A DNA stretch of 64,000 bases, taken from positions 248,001 to 312,000 of the forward strand of contig NZ_OY762934.1 in assembly GCF_963667045.1 (NCBI RefSeq), given 5' to 3'. The DNA is from an uncultured Cohaesibacter sp. (lineage in GTDB: Bacteria > Pseudomonadota > Alphaproteobacteria > Rhizobiales > Cohaesibacteraceae). Shown here one piece after another: positions 8,890-17,979 of this stretch (its first letter is position 1; each line of letters begins with the position of its first letter). The notes under the pieces are model-generated. The model saw nothing but the letters and a program-made list of their open reading frames with translations. It searched no databases and was not told the origin of the DNA. The position numbers and the translations under genes are program-made.

Positions 8890-10119
8890 ATGTTGCAGAG
8901 TCGACAGGTCGATGTTGCTGTGGTCGGAAGTGGACCTGCGGGGCATGTAGCAGCGATCCAGATGATCAGGCTCGGCTTTTCCTGTGTGCTGATCGGTCCT
9001 GCCCATGGTGGCACTGACGGGCGAACGACTGCCCTGCTCGGCAGTTCTGTTCCCTATCTGGAAGGCCTCGGCCTGTGGGATGCCATCAAGTCCGAAGGTC
9101 AGGCTCTGCGGACGATGCGTCTCATTGACGATACCGGACGCCTGTTCAAGGCTCCGACCACCGAATTCCAAAGCTCGGAAATCGGTCTTGAAGCCTTTGG
9201 CTATAATATCGACAACAATCGGCTAGTGGCCTGCCTGCATTCGGCGCTTGGCGGGTTGGAGATAAGCCGCCTGATCGAGGACCAGCAGTTTGCCAGCTCT
9301 GTCGCGTTTGGTGGAGATCGTGTCCACATAGACATGGCCGACGGCACCGAATGGAACGCGCGGCTGGTGATTGCCGCAGACGGGCGCAAGTCGATTGTCA
9401 GGGAGGCCGCAGGCATCGAAATGCGCAAGTGGTCCTATCCACAGGCAGCTCTGGTGGTCAATCTGCATCATGGCTCTACTGCGCATAACAATGTCTCGAC
9501 CGAGTTTCACACCAAAACCGGACCTTTCACTCTGGTGCCCTATCGGGACGGTTTTACGTCAAGCCTTGTCTGCGTTGTAACGGCTGAAGATGCCGAACGG
9601 CTGAAGGCCATGGAGCCTGAAGCGTTGGCGTTGGAACTCGAACGGCGCGCCCATTCCATCTATGGCGCATTCGAGGTCATCAGCACGCCTCAGATCTTCC
9701 CTTTGTCCGGTGTGATGGCAAAGAAATTCCATGGGCCACGGGCTGCCCTTATCGCCGAGAGTGCCCATGCCTTCCCACCGATCGGGGCGCAGGGGCTGAA
9801 TCTCACTCTGCGCGATATCTCGACCCTTGCCGATGTCATTCGCGAAGACGGCATCAAGGATCCGGGGTCGGAGGAAGTGCTTGTGGCCTATGATCACATG
9901 CGGCGTGGCGATATCTGGTCGCGGACGGCGGGCGTGCACATGCTCAACATGTCGCTGATCTCGTCCCTGCCCTTTGGTCAGGGGGCCAGAACGGCTGGTC
10001 TTGCGCTTGCCAACATGGTGCCCACCTTGCGCAAGTTCATGATGAAGGCCGGGCTGGATGCGCCGGGCCGGATCGGCTGGACGAGCGCTGCCATGAAGAA
10101 GCATCAATCCAAGCCCTGA
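8890..10119 (+). CDS. UbiH/UbiF/COQ6 family FAD-dependent monooxygenase
   Basis: Flavoprotein hydroxylase of 409 residues, of the family that hydroxylates the ubiquinone ring. It has the FAD dinucleotide-binding motif VAVVGSGPAGHVAAIQM at about 9-25, a central DG motif (AADGRKS at about 161), and the C-terminal FAD ribityl-binding motif SAHAFPPIGAQGLNLTLRD at about 296-314, which in this family usually reads GDAAH. Here the first residues are ESAH, so the usual Asp is replaced by Glu. Which ring position it acts on cannot be told from the sequence. It is followed by a lipid A acyltransferase gene on the same strand after 172 nt. Confidence 0.88.
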   Translation: MLQSRQVDVAVVGSGPAGHVAAIQMIRLGFSCVLIGPAHGGTDGRTTALLGSSVPYLEGLGLWDAIKSEGQALRTMRLIDDTGRLFKAPTTEFQSSEIGLEAFGYNIDNNRLVACLHSALGGLEISRLIEDQQFASSVAFGGDRVHIDMADGTEWNARLVIAADGRKSIVREAAGIEMRKWSYPQAALVVNLHHGSTAHNNVSTEFHTKTGPFTLVPYRDGFTSSLVCVVTAEDAERLKAMEPEALALELERRAHSIYGAFEVISTPQIFPLSGVMAKKFHGPRAALIAESAHAFPPIGAQGLNLTLRDISTLADVIREDGIKDPGSEEVLVAYDHMRRGDIWSRTAGVHMLNMSLISSLPFGQGARTAGLALANMVPTLRKFMMKAGLDAPGRIGWTSAAMKKHQSKP

Positions 10120-10291
10120 GACCTGCTTCCTCCGTGAAAGGAAACGCAGGACCGGTTGCACGGACATTGGTCTTCTTTCCACATTCGCCTTTGTTCCCTT
10201 TGCGCTTTGGGCAACCTGGGATAAAAATCGCAAAACTGGATTCGCTCACAGGCGGTCGCGAAGGGTGTCGAAAAACCTGCAGGGGTTGAGA

Positions 10292-11164
10292 ATGAGAAAA
10301 GTCACGCTGGCTCATCGGGTTGAATATGCGCTGCTGATGTTTGTCATCTTCATCCTGCGGCTTATGCCGCTGCATGTGGCCTCCGCCTTCATGGGCTGGA
10401 TCTGGCGCAGCATCGCACCTAGGCTCAGACGGCAAAAGCGGGCAATGGCTCACCTCCGCCTTGCTTTTCCAGATAAAAGTGACAATGAGCTTCATGCCAT
10501 AACGCTCCGAATGTGGGAGAATCTCGGGCGGACCTTTGCTGAGAGCGTGCTGGCCGACCGGTTCGTGGCGCGGATGGACGAATTGATCACTGAGCCGAAG
10601 AATTATCGCGAGGTGGTTGAGGAAATCAAGAAATCCGGCGGTGTGATCGTTTCGCTGCATTCGGGCAATTGGGAACTCGGCGGTGCGATTTCCTCGCACA
10701 ATGGCTTTGACTGCTCGGTCGTGATGCAGAAACTCAAGAACCCGCTGGTGCATGACTATATGATCCGGAAGCGGGCTGAAACCTTCAGTGGTGGCGTGTT
10801 CGTCAAGGGGGATCGTGCGGGCATGAAAGCCCTCACCTCCGTGCATGGCGGCAAGGCCGTGGCAATCATGGGTGACCTGAGAGACGTGCGCGGCATAACG
10901 ATCGACTTCTTCGGACGCCCTGCCCCGACCAACAGCTTTCCCGCTCGGCTGGCGCGCAAGAAGGGGGCTCCACTGATTGGGCTGCGCATTCGCCGGATCA
11001 GGGATATCCATTTCGAAGTGCAGGCGGAAATCATCCCGATGCCCCAGACCGACGATATCGAGGATGATATCCTCAAGGCGACCATCGCCGAACAGGCGCA
11101 GTTCGAAGCCTGGATCCGGCAGGCGCCGGAACAATGGATGTGGGCCCATCGCCGTTGGGGCTAG
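10292..11164 (+). CDS. Lipid A biosynthesis acyltransferase, LpxL/HtrB family
   Basis: Membrane-anchored acyltransferase that adds a secondary acyl chain to the lipid A precursor. It has 290 residues from ATG 10292. There is one N-terminal hydrophobic anchor (about 10-35) and the catalytic H-x4-E motif HSGNWE at about 127-132. I chose ATG 10292 because AGGGG lies 7 nt upstream; the alternative GTG at 10265 has no clear site. The family also has a conserved DQ or DL motif after the active site, seen here as MGDLRD. The exact acyl position (LpxL, LpxM or the long-chain LpxXL) cannot be decided by eye. Confidence 0.9.
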   Translation: MRKVTLAHRVEYALLMFVIFILRLMPLHVASAFMGWIWRSIAPRLRRQKRAMAHLRLAFPDKSDNELHAITLRMWENLGRTFAESVLADRFVARMDELITEPKNYREVVEEIKKSGGVIVSLHSGNWELGGAISSHNGFDCSVVMQKLKNPLVHDYMIRKRAETFSGGVFVKGDRAGMKALTSVHGGKAVAIMGDLRDVRGITIDFFGRPAPTNSFPARLARKKGAPLIGLRIRRIRDIHFEVQAEIIPMPQTDDIEDDILKATIAEQAQFEAWIRQAPEQWMWAHRRWG

Positions 11165-11358
11165 GTCGTTCCTATTGCCGTTTTGCCGCTTATTGATACT
11201 CGTTCCTCTACCCCTTCCGTATCTTCCCCTACAGTCTTATTGCACTGCAGCAATTTTGCGGTGCAAATAGGCCAAGGAGTGCGCCGCTCCCTTCATTCAG
11301 GCTCCGCAAGGACACTTGGAGCGTCTGGGCGAGCGGTGCAAGGAACGGGAGAGAGACG

Positions 11359-12405
11359 ATGAAAACGCCGCGTGCATTCTACAAGCCATTGGCTATTGGA
11401 GCGCCAGTCCCCTATCGCGAATTGCCGGTTCGTGTTGAGCGCATGATTCATTTCGTGCCGCCGCATATCGAGAAGATGCGGGCCAAGATTCCCGATCTGA
11501 TCAAGTCTGTCGATGTGATCCTGGGCAATCTCGAAGACGCCATTCCCGCCGACAAGAAGGAAGAGGCCCGTGCCGGGTTCATCCAGATGGCGCGCGACAA
11601 TGACTTTGGGTCAACCGGTCTGTGGACCCGCGTCAACTGCCTTAACTCGCCGTGGTTTCTCGATGATGTCACCGACATTGTCTCCTCGGTTGGCAACAAG
11701 CTCGACGTGATCATGCTGCCCAAGGTGGAAGGTGCCTGGGATATCCACTATCTCGACCAGTTGCTGGCCCAGCTGGAAGCCAGGCATAGTGTCGAAAAGC
11801 CGATCCTCATTCACGCCATTCTGGAAACCGCTGAAGGCGTGGCCAATGTTGAGGATATCTGCGCCGCGTCGCCGCGCATGCACGGCATTTCGCTTGGACC
11901 GGCCGACCTTGCTGCGTCCCGCGGCATGAAGACCACGCGCGTTGGCGGTGGTCATCCGGGCTACCGGGTTCTGGCCGACATCGAGGAAGGCAAGGAACGC
12001 GCCTACTATCAGCAGGACCTCTGGCACTACACGATGGCCAAGATGGTGGATGCCTGCATGACCTATGGCCTCAAGGCCTTCTACGGACCGTTTGGCGATT
12101 TCGCCGATCCTGATGCCTGCGAAGCCCAGTTCCGCAACAGCTTCCTGCAAGGGTGCCTTGGCACATGGACGCTGCATCCTTCTCAGGTTGCCATAGCCAA
12201 ACGTGTCTTCAGCCCGGATGCCGATGAGGTCAAGATGGCCATGCGCATCCTGGAGGCCATGCCGGATGGGACCGGAGCCGTTATGATTGACGGCAAGATG
12301 CAGGACGATGCAACCTGGAAGCAGGCCAAGGTGATTGTTGATCTGGCCAGACAGGTAGCCGACAAGGACCCGGATATGGGCGCTCTTTATGGCTTTGGAG
12401 GCTAA
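11359..12405 (+). CDS. HpcH/HpaI aldolase/citrate lyase family protein, malyl-CoA lyase-like
   Basis: TIM-barrel CoA-ester lyase of 348 residues. The motifs of the malyl-CoA/citramalyl-CoA lyase group are clear: [15 protein letters not shown] (about 55-69, with the metal-binding Glu-Asp), [25 protein letters not shown] (metal-binding Glu) and [15 protein letters not shown]. The usual FGDF and LHPSQ motifs are also present. In alphaproteobacteria such enzymes cleave malyl-CoA or beta-methylmalyl-CoA in the ethylmalonyl-CoA pathway or the serine cycle. The substrate here is inferred from fold only. GGGAGAG lies just before the ATG. It is a single gene, with no pathway partners beside it. Confidence 0.85.
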   Translation: MKTPRAFYKPLAIGAPVPYRELPVRVERMIHFVPPHIEKMRAKIPDLIKSVDVILGNLEDAIPADKKEEARAGFIQMARDNDFGSTGLWTRVNCLNSPWFLDDVTDIVSSVGNKLDVIMLPKVEGAWDIHYLDQLLAQLEARHSVEKPILIHAILETAEGVANVEDICAASPRMHGISLGPADLAASRGMKTTRVGGGHPGYRVLADIEEGKERAYYQQDLWHYTMAKMVDACMTYGLKAFYGPFGDFADPDACEAQFRNSFLQGCLGTWTLHPSQVAIAKRVFSPDADEVKMAMRILEAMPDGTGAVMIDGKMQDDATWKQAKVIVDLARQVADKDPDMGALYGFGG

Positions 12406-12519
12406 ATAGGTGGGCGCCGGGTCACTCGGGTTTCTCTCGATTTGGCCGGAACAGGAGAGGAAAACTGGCAAATTCCTGCGATTTTACTGAAATTTGCATT
12501 TCAAACTCTTCAAAATGCG

Positions 12520-12552
12520 CAACAAGGGCCAGACAGGTAAAGGCTCTTGTTG
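12520..12552 (+). terminator. Stem-loop after the malyl-CoA lyase-like gene
   Basis: Eleven-bp stem with one G-U pair, 12520-12530 with 12542-12552, and an 11-nt loop. No T run follows, so it may be a processing or stability hairpin rather than a Rho-independent terminator. The rest of the roughly 300-nt gap between 12405 and 12705 holds no gene and should contain the hspQ promoter. Confidence 0.4.
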
Positions 12553-12704
12553 ACTTGCCCATCTGTCTGTGATGTGTACTGAGCTTCGTTTTCCGACGAG
12601 CCGATCAAAAGAATGTTCATAGCGCCTGCGGCAATATGTATGCTAGGTTATTGCTAAGAGCCTATTTTGCGAGGCGAATAAAAGAAACAATGGAGCCTGG
12701 TCTC

Positions 12705-13037
12705 ATGGCGGAAATGAAAACCGCAAAATTTCAGATCGGTCAGGTCGTGCGCCATCGGGTCTATTCCTTCCGTGGCGTCGTCTTTGACGTGGATCCGGAG
12801 TTTGCCAATTCCGAGGAATGGTATGATTCCATTCCTGAGGACGTGCGTCCACGCAGGGATCAACCCTTCTATCATATCTTTGCCGAAAATGACGAAACCG
12901 AGTATGTCGCCTATGTCTCCGAGCAGAATTTGCTCAAGGACAGCTCTGGCGAGCCTATCCGGCACCCGCAGGTACGTCAGCTCTTCAAGGGCATGAAGGA
13001 AGGCGTCTATATGCCTGAAGACGATTTGGTCAACTGA
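12705..13037 (+). CDS. hspQ: HspQ, hemimethylated-DNA-binding / heat-shock protein
   Basis: Small soluble protein (110 residues) of the HspQ/YccV family. In E. coli it is a specificity-enhancing factor for Lon protease and was first described as binding hemimethylated oriC DNA. The family signature is complete: KFQIGQVVRHRVYSFRGVV, DPEF, WYDSIP, then QPFYHI and YVAYVSEQNL. I chose ATG 12705, with GGAG 9 nt before it. The frame is open upstream to 12636, but that part encodes nothing family-like. Transcription from its own promoter in the preceding gap is likely; a heat-shock promoter was not identified with confidence. Confidence 0.92.
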   Translation: MAEMKTAKFQIGQVVRHRVYSFRGVVFDVDPEFANSEEWYDSIPEDVRPRRDQPFYHIFAENDETEYVAYVSEQNLLKDSSGEPIRHPQVRQLFKGMKEGVYMPEDDLVN

Positions 13038-13100
13038 CCACACAGTCTTGTTAACCCCGGTCTTGTTGATCACAGTTTGTCGATCACGGATCGGACACAA

Positions 13101-13134
13101 AAAACCGCGACCCGAGCAATCGGATCGCGGTTTT
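13101..13134. terminator. Bidirectional Rho-independent terminator between hspQ and ialB-like gene
   Basis: Perfect 10-bp stem, 13101-13110 with 13125-13134, with an A tract on one side and a T tract on the other. It lies between two convergent genes, so it can stop both. Confidence 0.88.
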
Positions 13135-13161
13135 GCTTTGTCTGTAGAAGACAAGACCGGA

Positions 13162-13806
13162 CTATTCGGTCTTCTGTTTCTGTTCAAGAAGCTTCTGGCG
13201 CTGCTCTTCAGCGCGCTTGCGCAGCAGATCCTGCAGTTTCTGCTGTTCTTCAGCCGCTTTCTTGAGGTCGATCGGATCGCCATCATAGCTGGCGGTAAAG
13301 CCGTTGAGGGACAGATCGAAGCGCACCGGCTGAGCCTGCTGGTTGAGCGCCGTGACTGAAATGGTGCCACCCTTTTTCATCTGATCAACGAAGGTGTCAT
13401 CCACGGCAACGTCGGAGAAGCAGGCGTTGGGGAAGCAGATCGAGAATGTGCCCTTGGTCTGTTTGCCCTTGTCGATCTGCAATGTCAGGCCGTGGCGCAG
13501 CAGCATGCCCGGGGTGATCGCAATGACGAGAGCCTTACGCTTTGCCCCTTCCAGTTCGCGCAGCGAAATGGAAGCCAGAAACTGACCGGTTTCGGCTTTC
13601 AACTCCTGGGTGACGGCGCAGAGCTGTTTCTTGGTCTTGGCATCGTCGCTGCAGAATTTCATCCATCGCGGAGCGTTGGCATTTGCATCAGCTGCCTGCT
13701 GGGCGCTGGCGCTCTGCACAGGTGCGAGAAATGCAACAGCTGCGAGTGCGAAAGCAGCCGTGGCAACTGGCTTTATGAGTTTGGAAGCCCTGTCAAACAT
13801 GACCAT
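13162..13806 (-). CDS. Invasion-associated locus B (IalB) family protein
   Basis: Exported protein of 214 residues with a signal peptide (about 1-36, ending SASAQ). The IalB domain (PF06776) covers about 45-175: WMKFCSDDAKTKKQLCAV with its cysteines, ITPGMLLRHGLTLQID, and FSICFPNACFSD. The last 35 residues are a charged helix rich in Glu, Lys and Gln, probably a coiled coil. IalB was named for Bartonella invasion of red cells, but homologues are general in alphaproteobacteria, including free-living ones, and the molecular function is not known. It is convergent with hspQ. Confidence 0.88.
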   Translation of the reverse strand: MVMFDRASKLIKPVATAAFALAAVAFLAPVQSASAQQAADANANAPRWMKFCSDDAKTKKQLCAVTQELKAETGQFLASISLRELEGAKRKALVIAITPGMLLRHGLTLQIDKGKQTKGTFSICFPNACFSDVAVDDTFVDQMKKGGTISVTALNQQAQPVRFDLSLNGFTASYDGDPIDLKKAAEEQQKLQDLLRKRAEEQRQKLLEQKQKTE

Positions 13807-14182
13807 TAATTAGAATCCCGATTTTGTTCCGTTACTGCAGGAAGGCGAAGTTCCCGTTCAATATGTCGATCCTTGCGACATCAGATCGTTTTGACTGACA
13901 CCGGACTGGCAGAATCGCTTCAGCTCCAATTATGGCCTCTATGCCAAGAGCGGGATGTCGATGCAATTCGGCGGCAGTCATGAATCCAAAACTAGTCTCT
14001 TCATTCACAATGAATTGGGCAGAATAGTGACTAAACGCTATTTCTTCTACAAGCTGTCGCAGCAAAATGCCAGTAGCAGAATCATGCTGCGGCCGTTTTC
14101 CTGCCTATGATAGATTGACCCGGTGGGACTGATTCATTTCGGTTCCTGTCCGGTATTCCGTTTGCGACTGAGGAAGTGAACC
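13807..14182. other. Intergenic region with a short decayed reading frame
   Basis: About 375 nt without a clear gene. On the plus strand an open stretch, about 13896-14110, encodes a Ser/Asn-rich peptide (NRFSSNYGLYAKSGMSMQF) that reads like coding sequence but has no start codon or site near it. It may be the remnant of a lost exported protein. No RNA gene or terminator was seen. Confidence 0.35.
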
Positions 14183-16069
14183 ATGTTTTTCCAATATTTG
14201 CGCCAGTCCCTTTCTCGCTCTTCCGTTCGGGGAGCTTTGGTCAGAAAGGCTGTGCTGCCGGTTCTGACTTGTTCTATGCTGCTGGTCTCTCCGCCTCTGT
14301 CGACTGTCAGCCAGGCTGCGCCATCGCATGGCATAGCGATGCATGGTGATCCAAAATATCCGAAGGATTTCAAATATCTGGACTATGTGAACCCGGATGC
14401 TCCGAAGGGTGGCCAGATCACCTATGCCAGTCAGGGCAGCTATGACAGCCTCAATCCGTTTCTTCTCAAGGGGGTGGCTCCACGTGGCCTCTGGGATGCC
14501 GACTATGGCTACAATGTCTATGAACCCCTAATGGCGCGCAGTGCCGACGAGGCCTTTTCGCTTTATGGACTGATTGCCGAATGGGCCGACATGCCGGAGG
14601 ACCGGTCGTCGATTACCTTCAAAATTCGCGATGAAGCGCGGTTTTCCGACGGCCAGCCGATCACTGTGGATGACGTGAAATTCACTCTCGAGTTGCTCAA
14701 GGAACACGGACGCCCATCCTACAAGAGCCAGATAAAGCGGATTGTTGCCATCGAGGAACCGGGGGCGGGACAGATTCGGTTTGTGTTCGAGAATGGCGAC
14801 GACCGCGAATTGCCGCTGCTGATCGGCATGATGCCGGTGCTGCCCAAACATGCCATCGATCCCGAGAATTTCGCCAAGTCCGGCATGTATCAGTTCATTG
14901 GCTCCGGACCTTATCTGATTTCACAGGTTGATGCCGGATCAAAGATCGTGCTCAAGCGAAACCCCGACTACTGGGCAAAAGATCTGCCAATCAAGATCGG
15001 GCAGGACAATTTCGACCAGATCAGCATTGAATACTATCGGGACGGAACCGCGATGTTCGAGGCCTTCAAGAAGGGCCAGTTCGACATTCAGCCAGAATCC
15101 GACCCTGCCCGCTGGGCTGACCAGTATGACTTCAATGCCATCAGGGACGGCAAGGTGGAAAAGAAGGTCTTTAGCTCGAACCTGCCGACCGGCATGTCGG
15201 GTTTCGTCTTCAACACGCGCAGGCCGGTGTTCCAGAACCGTGTTGTCCGGCGCACACTGGCCACCCTGTTTGATTTTGACTGGGTGAACAAGAATCTCTA
15301 CCACGGCCTGTTCCAGCGCTCTGGCAGCTATTTCCAGAACTCTTCTCTCTCGGCGCTGGGGCAACCGGCAAGCGAGCGGGAAAAGGCGCTGCTGGCTCCC
15401 TATGTCGACACCATTGACACAAGCATATTGGACGGCAGCTATCAGCCCGTATCCGCCGCCAACAATGGCGAGATGCGCAAGCTGATGCGGGCCGCCCTCT
15501 CCGACCTTGCTGGCGAAGGCTACAGCCTCAAGGACGGGGTGATGGTGAACGAGGCGACCGGGGCGCCGTTTGTCTTTGAATTTCTCTCGACCACCAAGGA
15601 AGAGGAACGCCTTGCCCTTGTCTATGCCCGTGTACTTGAACGCCTCGGCATCAAGATGGAAATCCGTACCGTCGACTCGGCCCAATATTGGGAACGGCGC
15701 AAGACCATGGATTTTGACATGATGAAAATGTCGTGGAGCGCGTCGCTGTCTCCGGGCAACGAGCAGAAATCCCGTTGGGATTCCTCGCAAAGGGACATCG
15801 ACGGCTGGTTCAATCAGGCCGGCGCAAAAGATCCTGCGGTTGATGCTATGATCAATGCCCTCCTTGCCGCACGCAGTCAGGAAGACTTCACCGCCGCCGT
15901 TCGGGCCTATGACCGAACCCTCATCAATGGCTTCTATGTGGTGCCGCTGTTTCACAAGGGCGAACAATGGGTCGGCCTGTGGAAGCGGATTCGTTACCCG
16001 GAAGAGGAAGCCAAGGGGCGGCCTTTGGCTGGATATCGCCCCACCGTCTTCTGGTATGGTGGGGAATAA
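14183..16069 (+). CDS. Extracellular solute-binding protein family 5, YejA-like
   Basis: Periplasmic binding protein (628 residues) for peptides or peptide-like compounds of the YejA/microcin C group (SBP_bac_5). An N-terminal signal sequence (about 15-46, ending VSQAAPS) is followed by HGIAMHGDPKYPKDFKYLDYVNPDAPKGG, split as the hallmark of the YejA branch. The central FSDGQPITVDDVKFTLELL is the SBP_bac_5 signature. Unlike yejABEF operons, no permease or ATPase gene follows, so it must work with a transporter encoded elsewhere. The next gene is unrelated and 138 nt away. Confidence 0.9.
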   Translation: MFFQYLRQSLSRSSVRGALVRKAVLPVLTCSMLLVSPPLSTVSQAAPSHGIAMHGDPKYPKDFKYLDYVNPDAPKGGQITYASQGSYDSLNPFLLKGVAPRGLWDADYGYNVYEPLMARSADEAFSLYGLIAEWADMPEDRSSITFKIRDEARFSDGQPITVDDVKFTLELLKEHGRPSYKSQIKRIVAIEEPGAGQIRFVFENGDDRELPLLIGMMPVLPKHAIDPENFAKSGMYQFIGSGPYLISQVDAGSKIVLKRNPDYWAKDLPIKIGQDNFDQISIEYYRDGTAMFEAFKKGQFDIQPESDPARWADQYDFNAIRDGKVEKKVFSSNLPTGMSGFVFNTRRPVFQNRVVRRTLATLFDFDWVNKNLYHGLFQRSGSYFQNSSLSALGQPASEREKALLAPYVDTIDTSILDGSYQPVSAANNGEMRKLMRAALSDLAGEGYSLKDGVMVNEATGAPFVFEFLSTTKEEERLALVYARVLERLGIKMEIRTVDSAQYWERRKTMDFDMMKMSWSASLSPGNEQKSRWDSSQRDIDGWFNQAGAKDPAVDAMINALLAARSQEDFTAAVRAYDRTLINGFYVVPLFHKGEQWVGLWKRIRYPEEEAKGRPLAGYRPTVFWYGGE

Positions 16070-16118
16070 CATTCAAAAAATACAGTTTTTCTCGAGAAAA
16101 CAACGGAAACGATATGAT

Positions 16119-16135
16119 AGCCCCCGTTGGGGGCT
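16119..16135 (+). terminator. Stem-loop after the YejA-like gene
   Basis: Seven-bp GC-rich stem (16119-16125 with 16129-16135) with a 3-nt loop, 50 nt after the stop codon. No T run follows, so it is a weak terminator candidate. A 14-nt AT/CG palindrome lies just upstream at about 16087-16100. Confidence 0.45.
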
Positions 16136-16207
16136 GTCTAGATCCTATCGGAATCAGCTACACTTCCTCAAAGTTCTACGTGTGTTTCACTGAGCAAGAG
16201 GTCTCGT

Positions 16208-17914
16208 ATGCTCCTCTCCACCCCTGAACAAATCGAATCCTATTCTTCATCAGGCCTCTGGGGGGAAGATCGCGTTGATCTGGTTTTTGCGCGGCATGCG
16301 GAACAGAGACCGGACGAGCTGGCGCTGGTCGATGATCAGTCGTTGCATTCCGTCAGTGGCCGTCGACCCCAATGCCTGTCCTTCATCCGGACATGGCGAC
16401 GTGTGGTCGGTCTTTGCGAGTTCCTGACCGGCATTGGCATGAAAAGCGACACTGTGGTTGCGATGCTGATGCCGCCGAGTGCTGATGCTGCCGTGCTGAC
16501 GCTTGTTGCGAGCCGGATGGGGATCATTCTTGCGCCCATTCCGCTGACCAGTGGCGAGGCCGACCTTAGGGAAAAGCTCGAACAGATTGGTGCCAAGGCA
16601 ATTGTCTGCTGTTCACATTATGAAAACGAGCCCGTCGCCGAGCGTGTCCGCAATGTTGCAGCCGACATGTTTTCCATCCGCTTTGTCTTCTGCATTGGTG
16701 ACAATGCCCCCGAGGGCCTCATCGATCTTGGTGAAATCCTCTCCGAGGAAGACAAGGTTGATGAAGAGACGTTGTTCCAGCATGCGTTGCAGGCGGGGGC
16801 CAACAGCATTCTGGCGATCCACTGGAGCTCTGCCGGGAGCGAGCAGGCCCGTCCGATCGGGCGCAGCCACAACCAGTTGCTGACGATTGCACGCTATGCC
16901 CATGAACAGACGGACCTTGGCGCAGACAGCTGCGTTTTCGTGACCCATCACATGTCCGGGCTCATCGGTTTTGCCGTCGGACTGATCGGGGCGCTGGAGA
17001 CCGGAGCGCGGCTACAGTTTCACAATTTCCGGTCATTGCCGAAATTCGTCAATGCGCTCGCCGAGTTTGGTGGCCAGCATATCTACCTGCCGGGTGCCCT
17101 TTGGGAAGATGCTCACACCCTGCTGCCAATGTCGGTGCGCGAACAGCTTGTCAGCATTTCGCTGGTGTGGAACCGCGCCCACGCCGAACAGAGCGTGTTT
17201 GGCGAGAATGAAACTGCGGCTCGCCTGATCGATGTGACCAATTTCAAGGATCTGGCGCTGTTTTCCCAGATCCGCCGACATCCAAGCGAAGTCGGCTCTG
17301 TTCCGCTTGGAGCCATCAATTCACTTCGAGACCCTTCTCAGGTCTATATGGAAACCTTCCTTTACGGCATGGAAGAAGCAAGAGCCAAGGGCGATGCCGG
17401 GATCATTGGCGGGGAATTGTGCGTCAAGAGTGCGATGCTGCCTGATTGTGCCTTTCCTCTGGCCGGTGCGGTGGAAGGCGAGCGGTTGCGCGCGACCGAG
17501 GACGGCTTTGTTCATACCGAGATCGGATGCCACCTTGTGACCGAGGAGCATGGCGATCAACGCGCCCTCTTCCGCCCGCTTGGCGACCTGGTCGATGTGC
17601 TGGTGTTTGGCGGGTTTGCCGAGCGTGGGGAAGATCTTGATGCGCTTTATCGCGAATGCATTGCCGTCTCCGACGCCGCCGCTTTCGTCGTGCCTTCTGA
17701 GGGTGGCGGGCCGGCCCATCTGATGGCGGCGCTTGTCTGCGATGACAAGGAGACCGCACGCGAAGAGTTTTACGCCTATCTCAAGGCCAAACGCGTTTCG
17801 AGTATGAATTGGCCTCGTGATATTATATTTGTAGAGGCCATTCCGCGCCGGACCAATGGCAAGGTCATGCGGGAAAGCCTGCTGGAAGCCAGTCAGGTCG
17901 CAAATGTTGCTTGA
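16208..17914 (+). CDS. ANL-superfamily (AMP-binding) protein with degenerate P-loop
   Basis: Protein of 568 residues with the fold of acyl-AMP ligases (fatty acyl-AMP ligase, FAAL-like, by the layout of the N-terminal half). What fits: FARHAEQRPDELALV, VVAMLMPPSADAAVLTLVA and a C-terminal PRRTNGKVMRESL, which holds the catalytic Lys of motif A10. What does not fit: the ATP-binding P-loop (usually YTSGTTGxPKG) reads HWSSAGSEQARPIGRSH, at about 206-222, without the Gly and Lys pattern. It may be a weak enzyme or a non-catalytic relative. Start ATG 16208 has GAGGT just upstream. The next gene follows after 65 nt and may be in the same transcript. Confidence 0.72.
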   Translation: MLLSTPEQIESYSSSGLWGEDRVDLVFARHAEQRPDELALVDDQSLHSVSGRRPQCLSFIRTWRRVVGLCEFLTGIGMKSDTVVAMLMPPSADAAVLTLVASRMGIILAPIPLTSGEADLREKLEQIGAKAIVCCSHYENEPVAERVRNVAADMFSIRFVFCIGDNAPEGLIDLGEILSEEDKVDEETLFQHALQAGANSILAIHWSSAGSEQARPIGRSHNQLLTIARYAHEQTDLGADSCVFVTHHMSGLIGFAVGLIGALETGARLQFHNFRSLPKFVNALAEFGGQHIYLPGALWEDAHTLLPMSVREQLVSISLVWNRAHAEQSVFGENETAARLIDVTNFKDLALFSQIRRHPSEVGSVPLGAINSLRDPSQVYMETFLYGMEEARAKGDAGIIGGELCVKSAMLPDCAFPLAGAVEGERLRATEDGFVHTEIGCHLVTEEHGDQRALFRPLGDLVDVLVFGGFAERGEDLDALYRECIAVSDAAAFVVPSEGGGPAHLMAALVCDDKETAREEFYAYLKAKRVSSMNWPRDIIFVEAIPRRTNGKVMRESLLEASQVANVA

Positions 17915-17979
17915 GGTCTGAATGCGCAAGGATATCCTTTGTGCAGTCCTCCCCGTATTAGAAGGCACAAGGCAGCCGA

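Noticed and set aside
13896-14110. Plus-strand open stretch that reads like coding sequence
   Set aside because: No start codon in a proper place and no family; kept only as a possible remnant in the intergenic entry.
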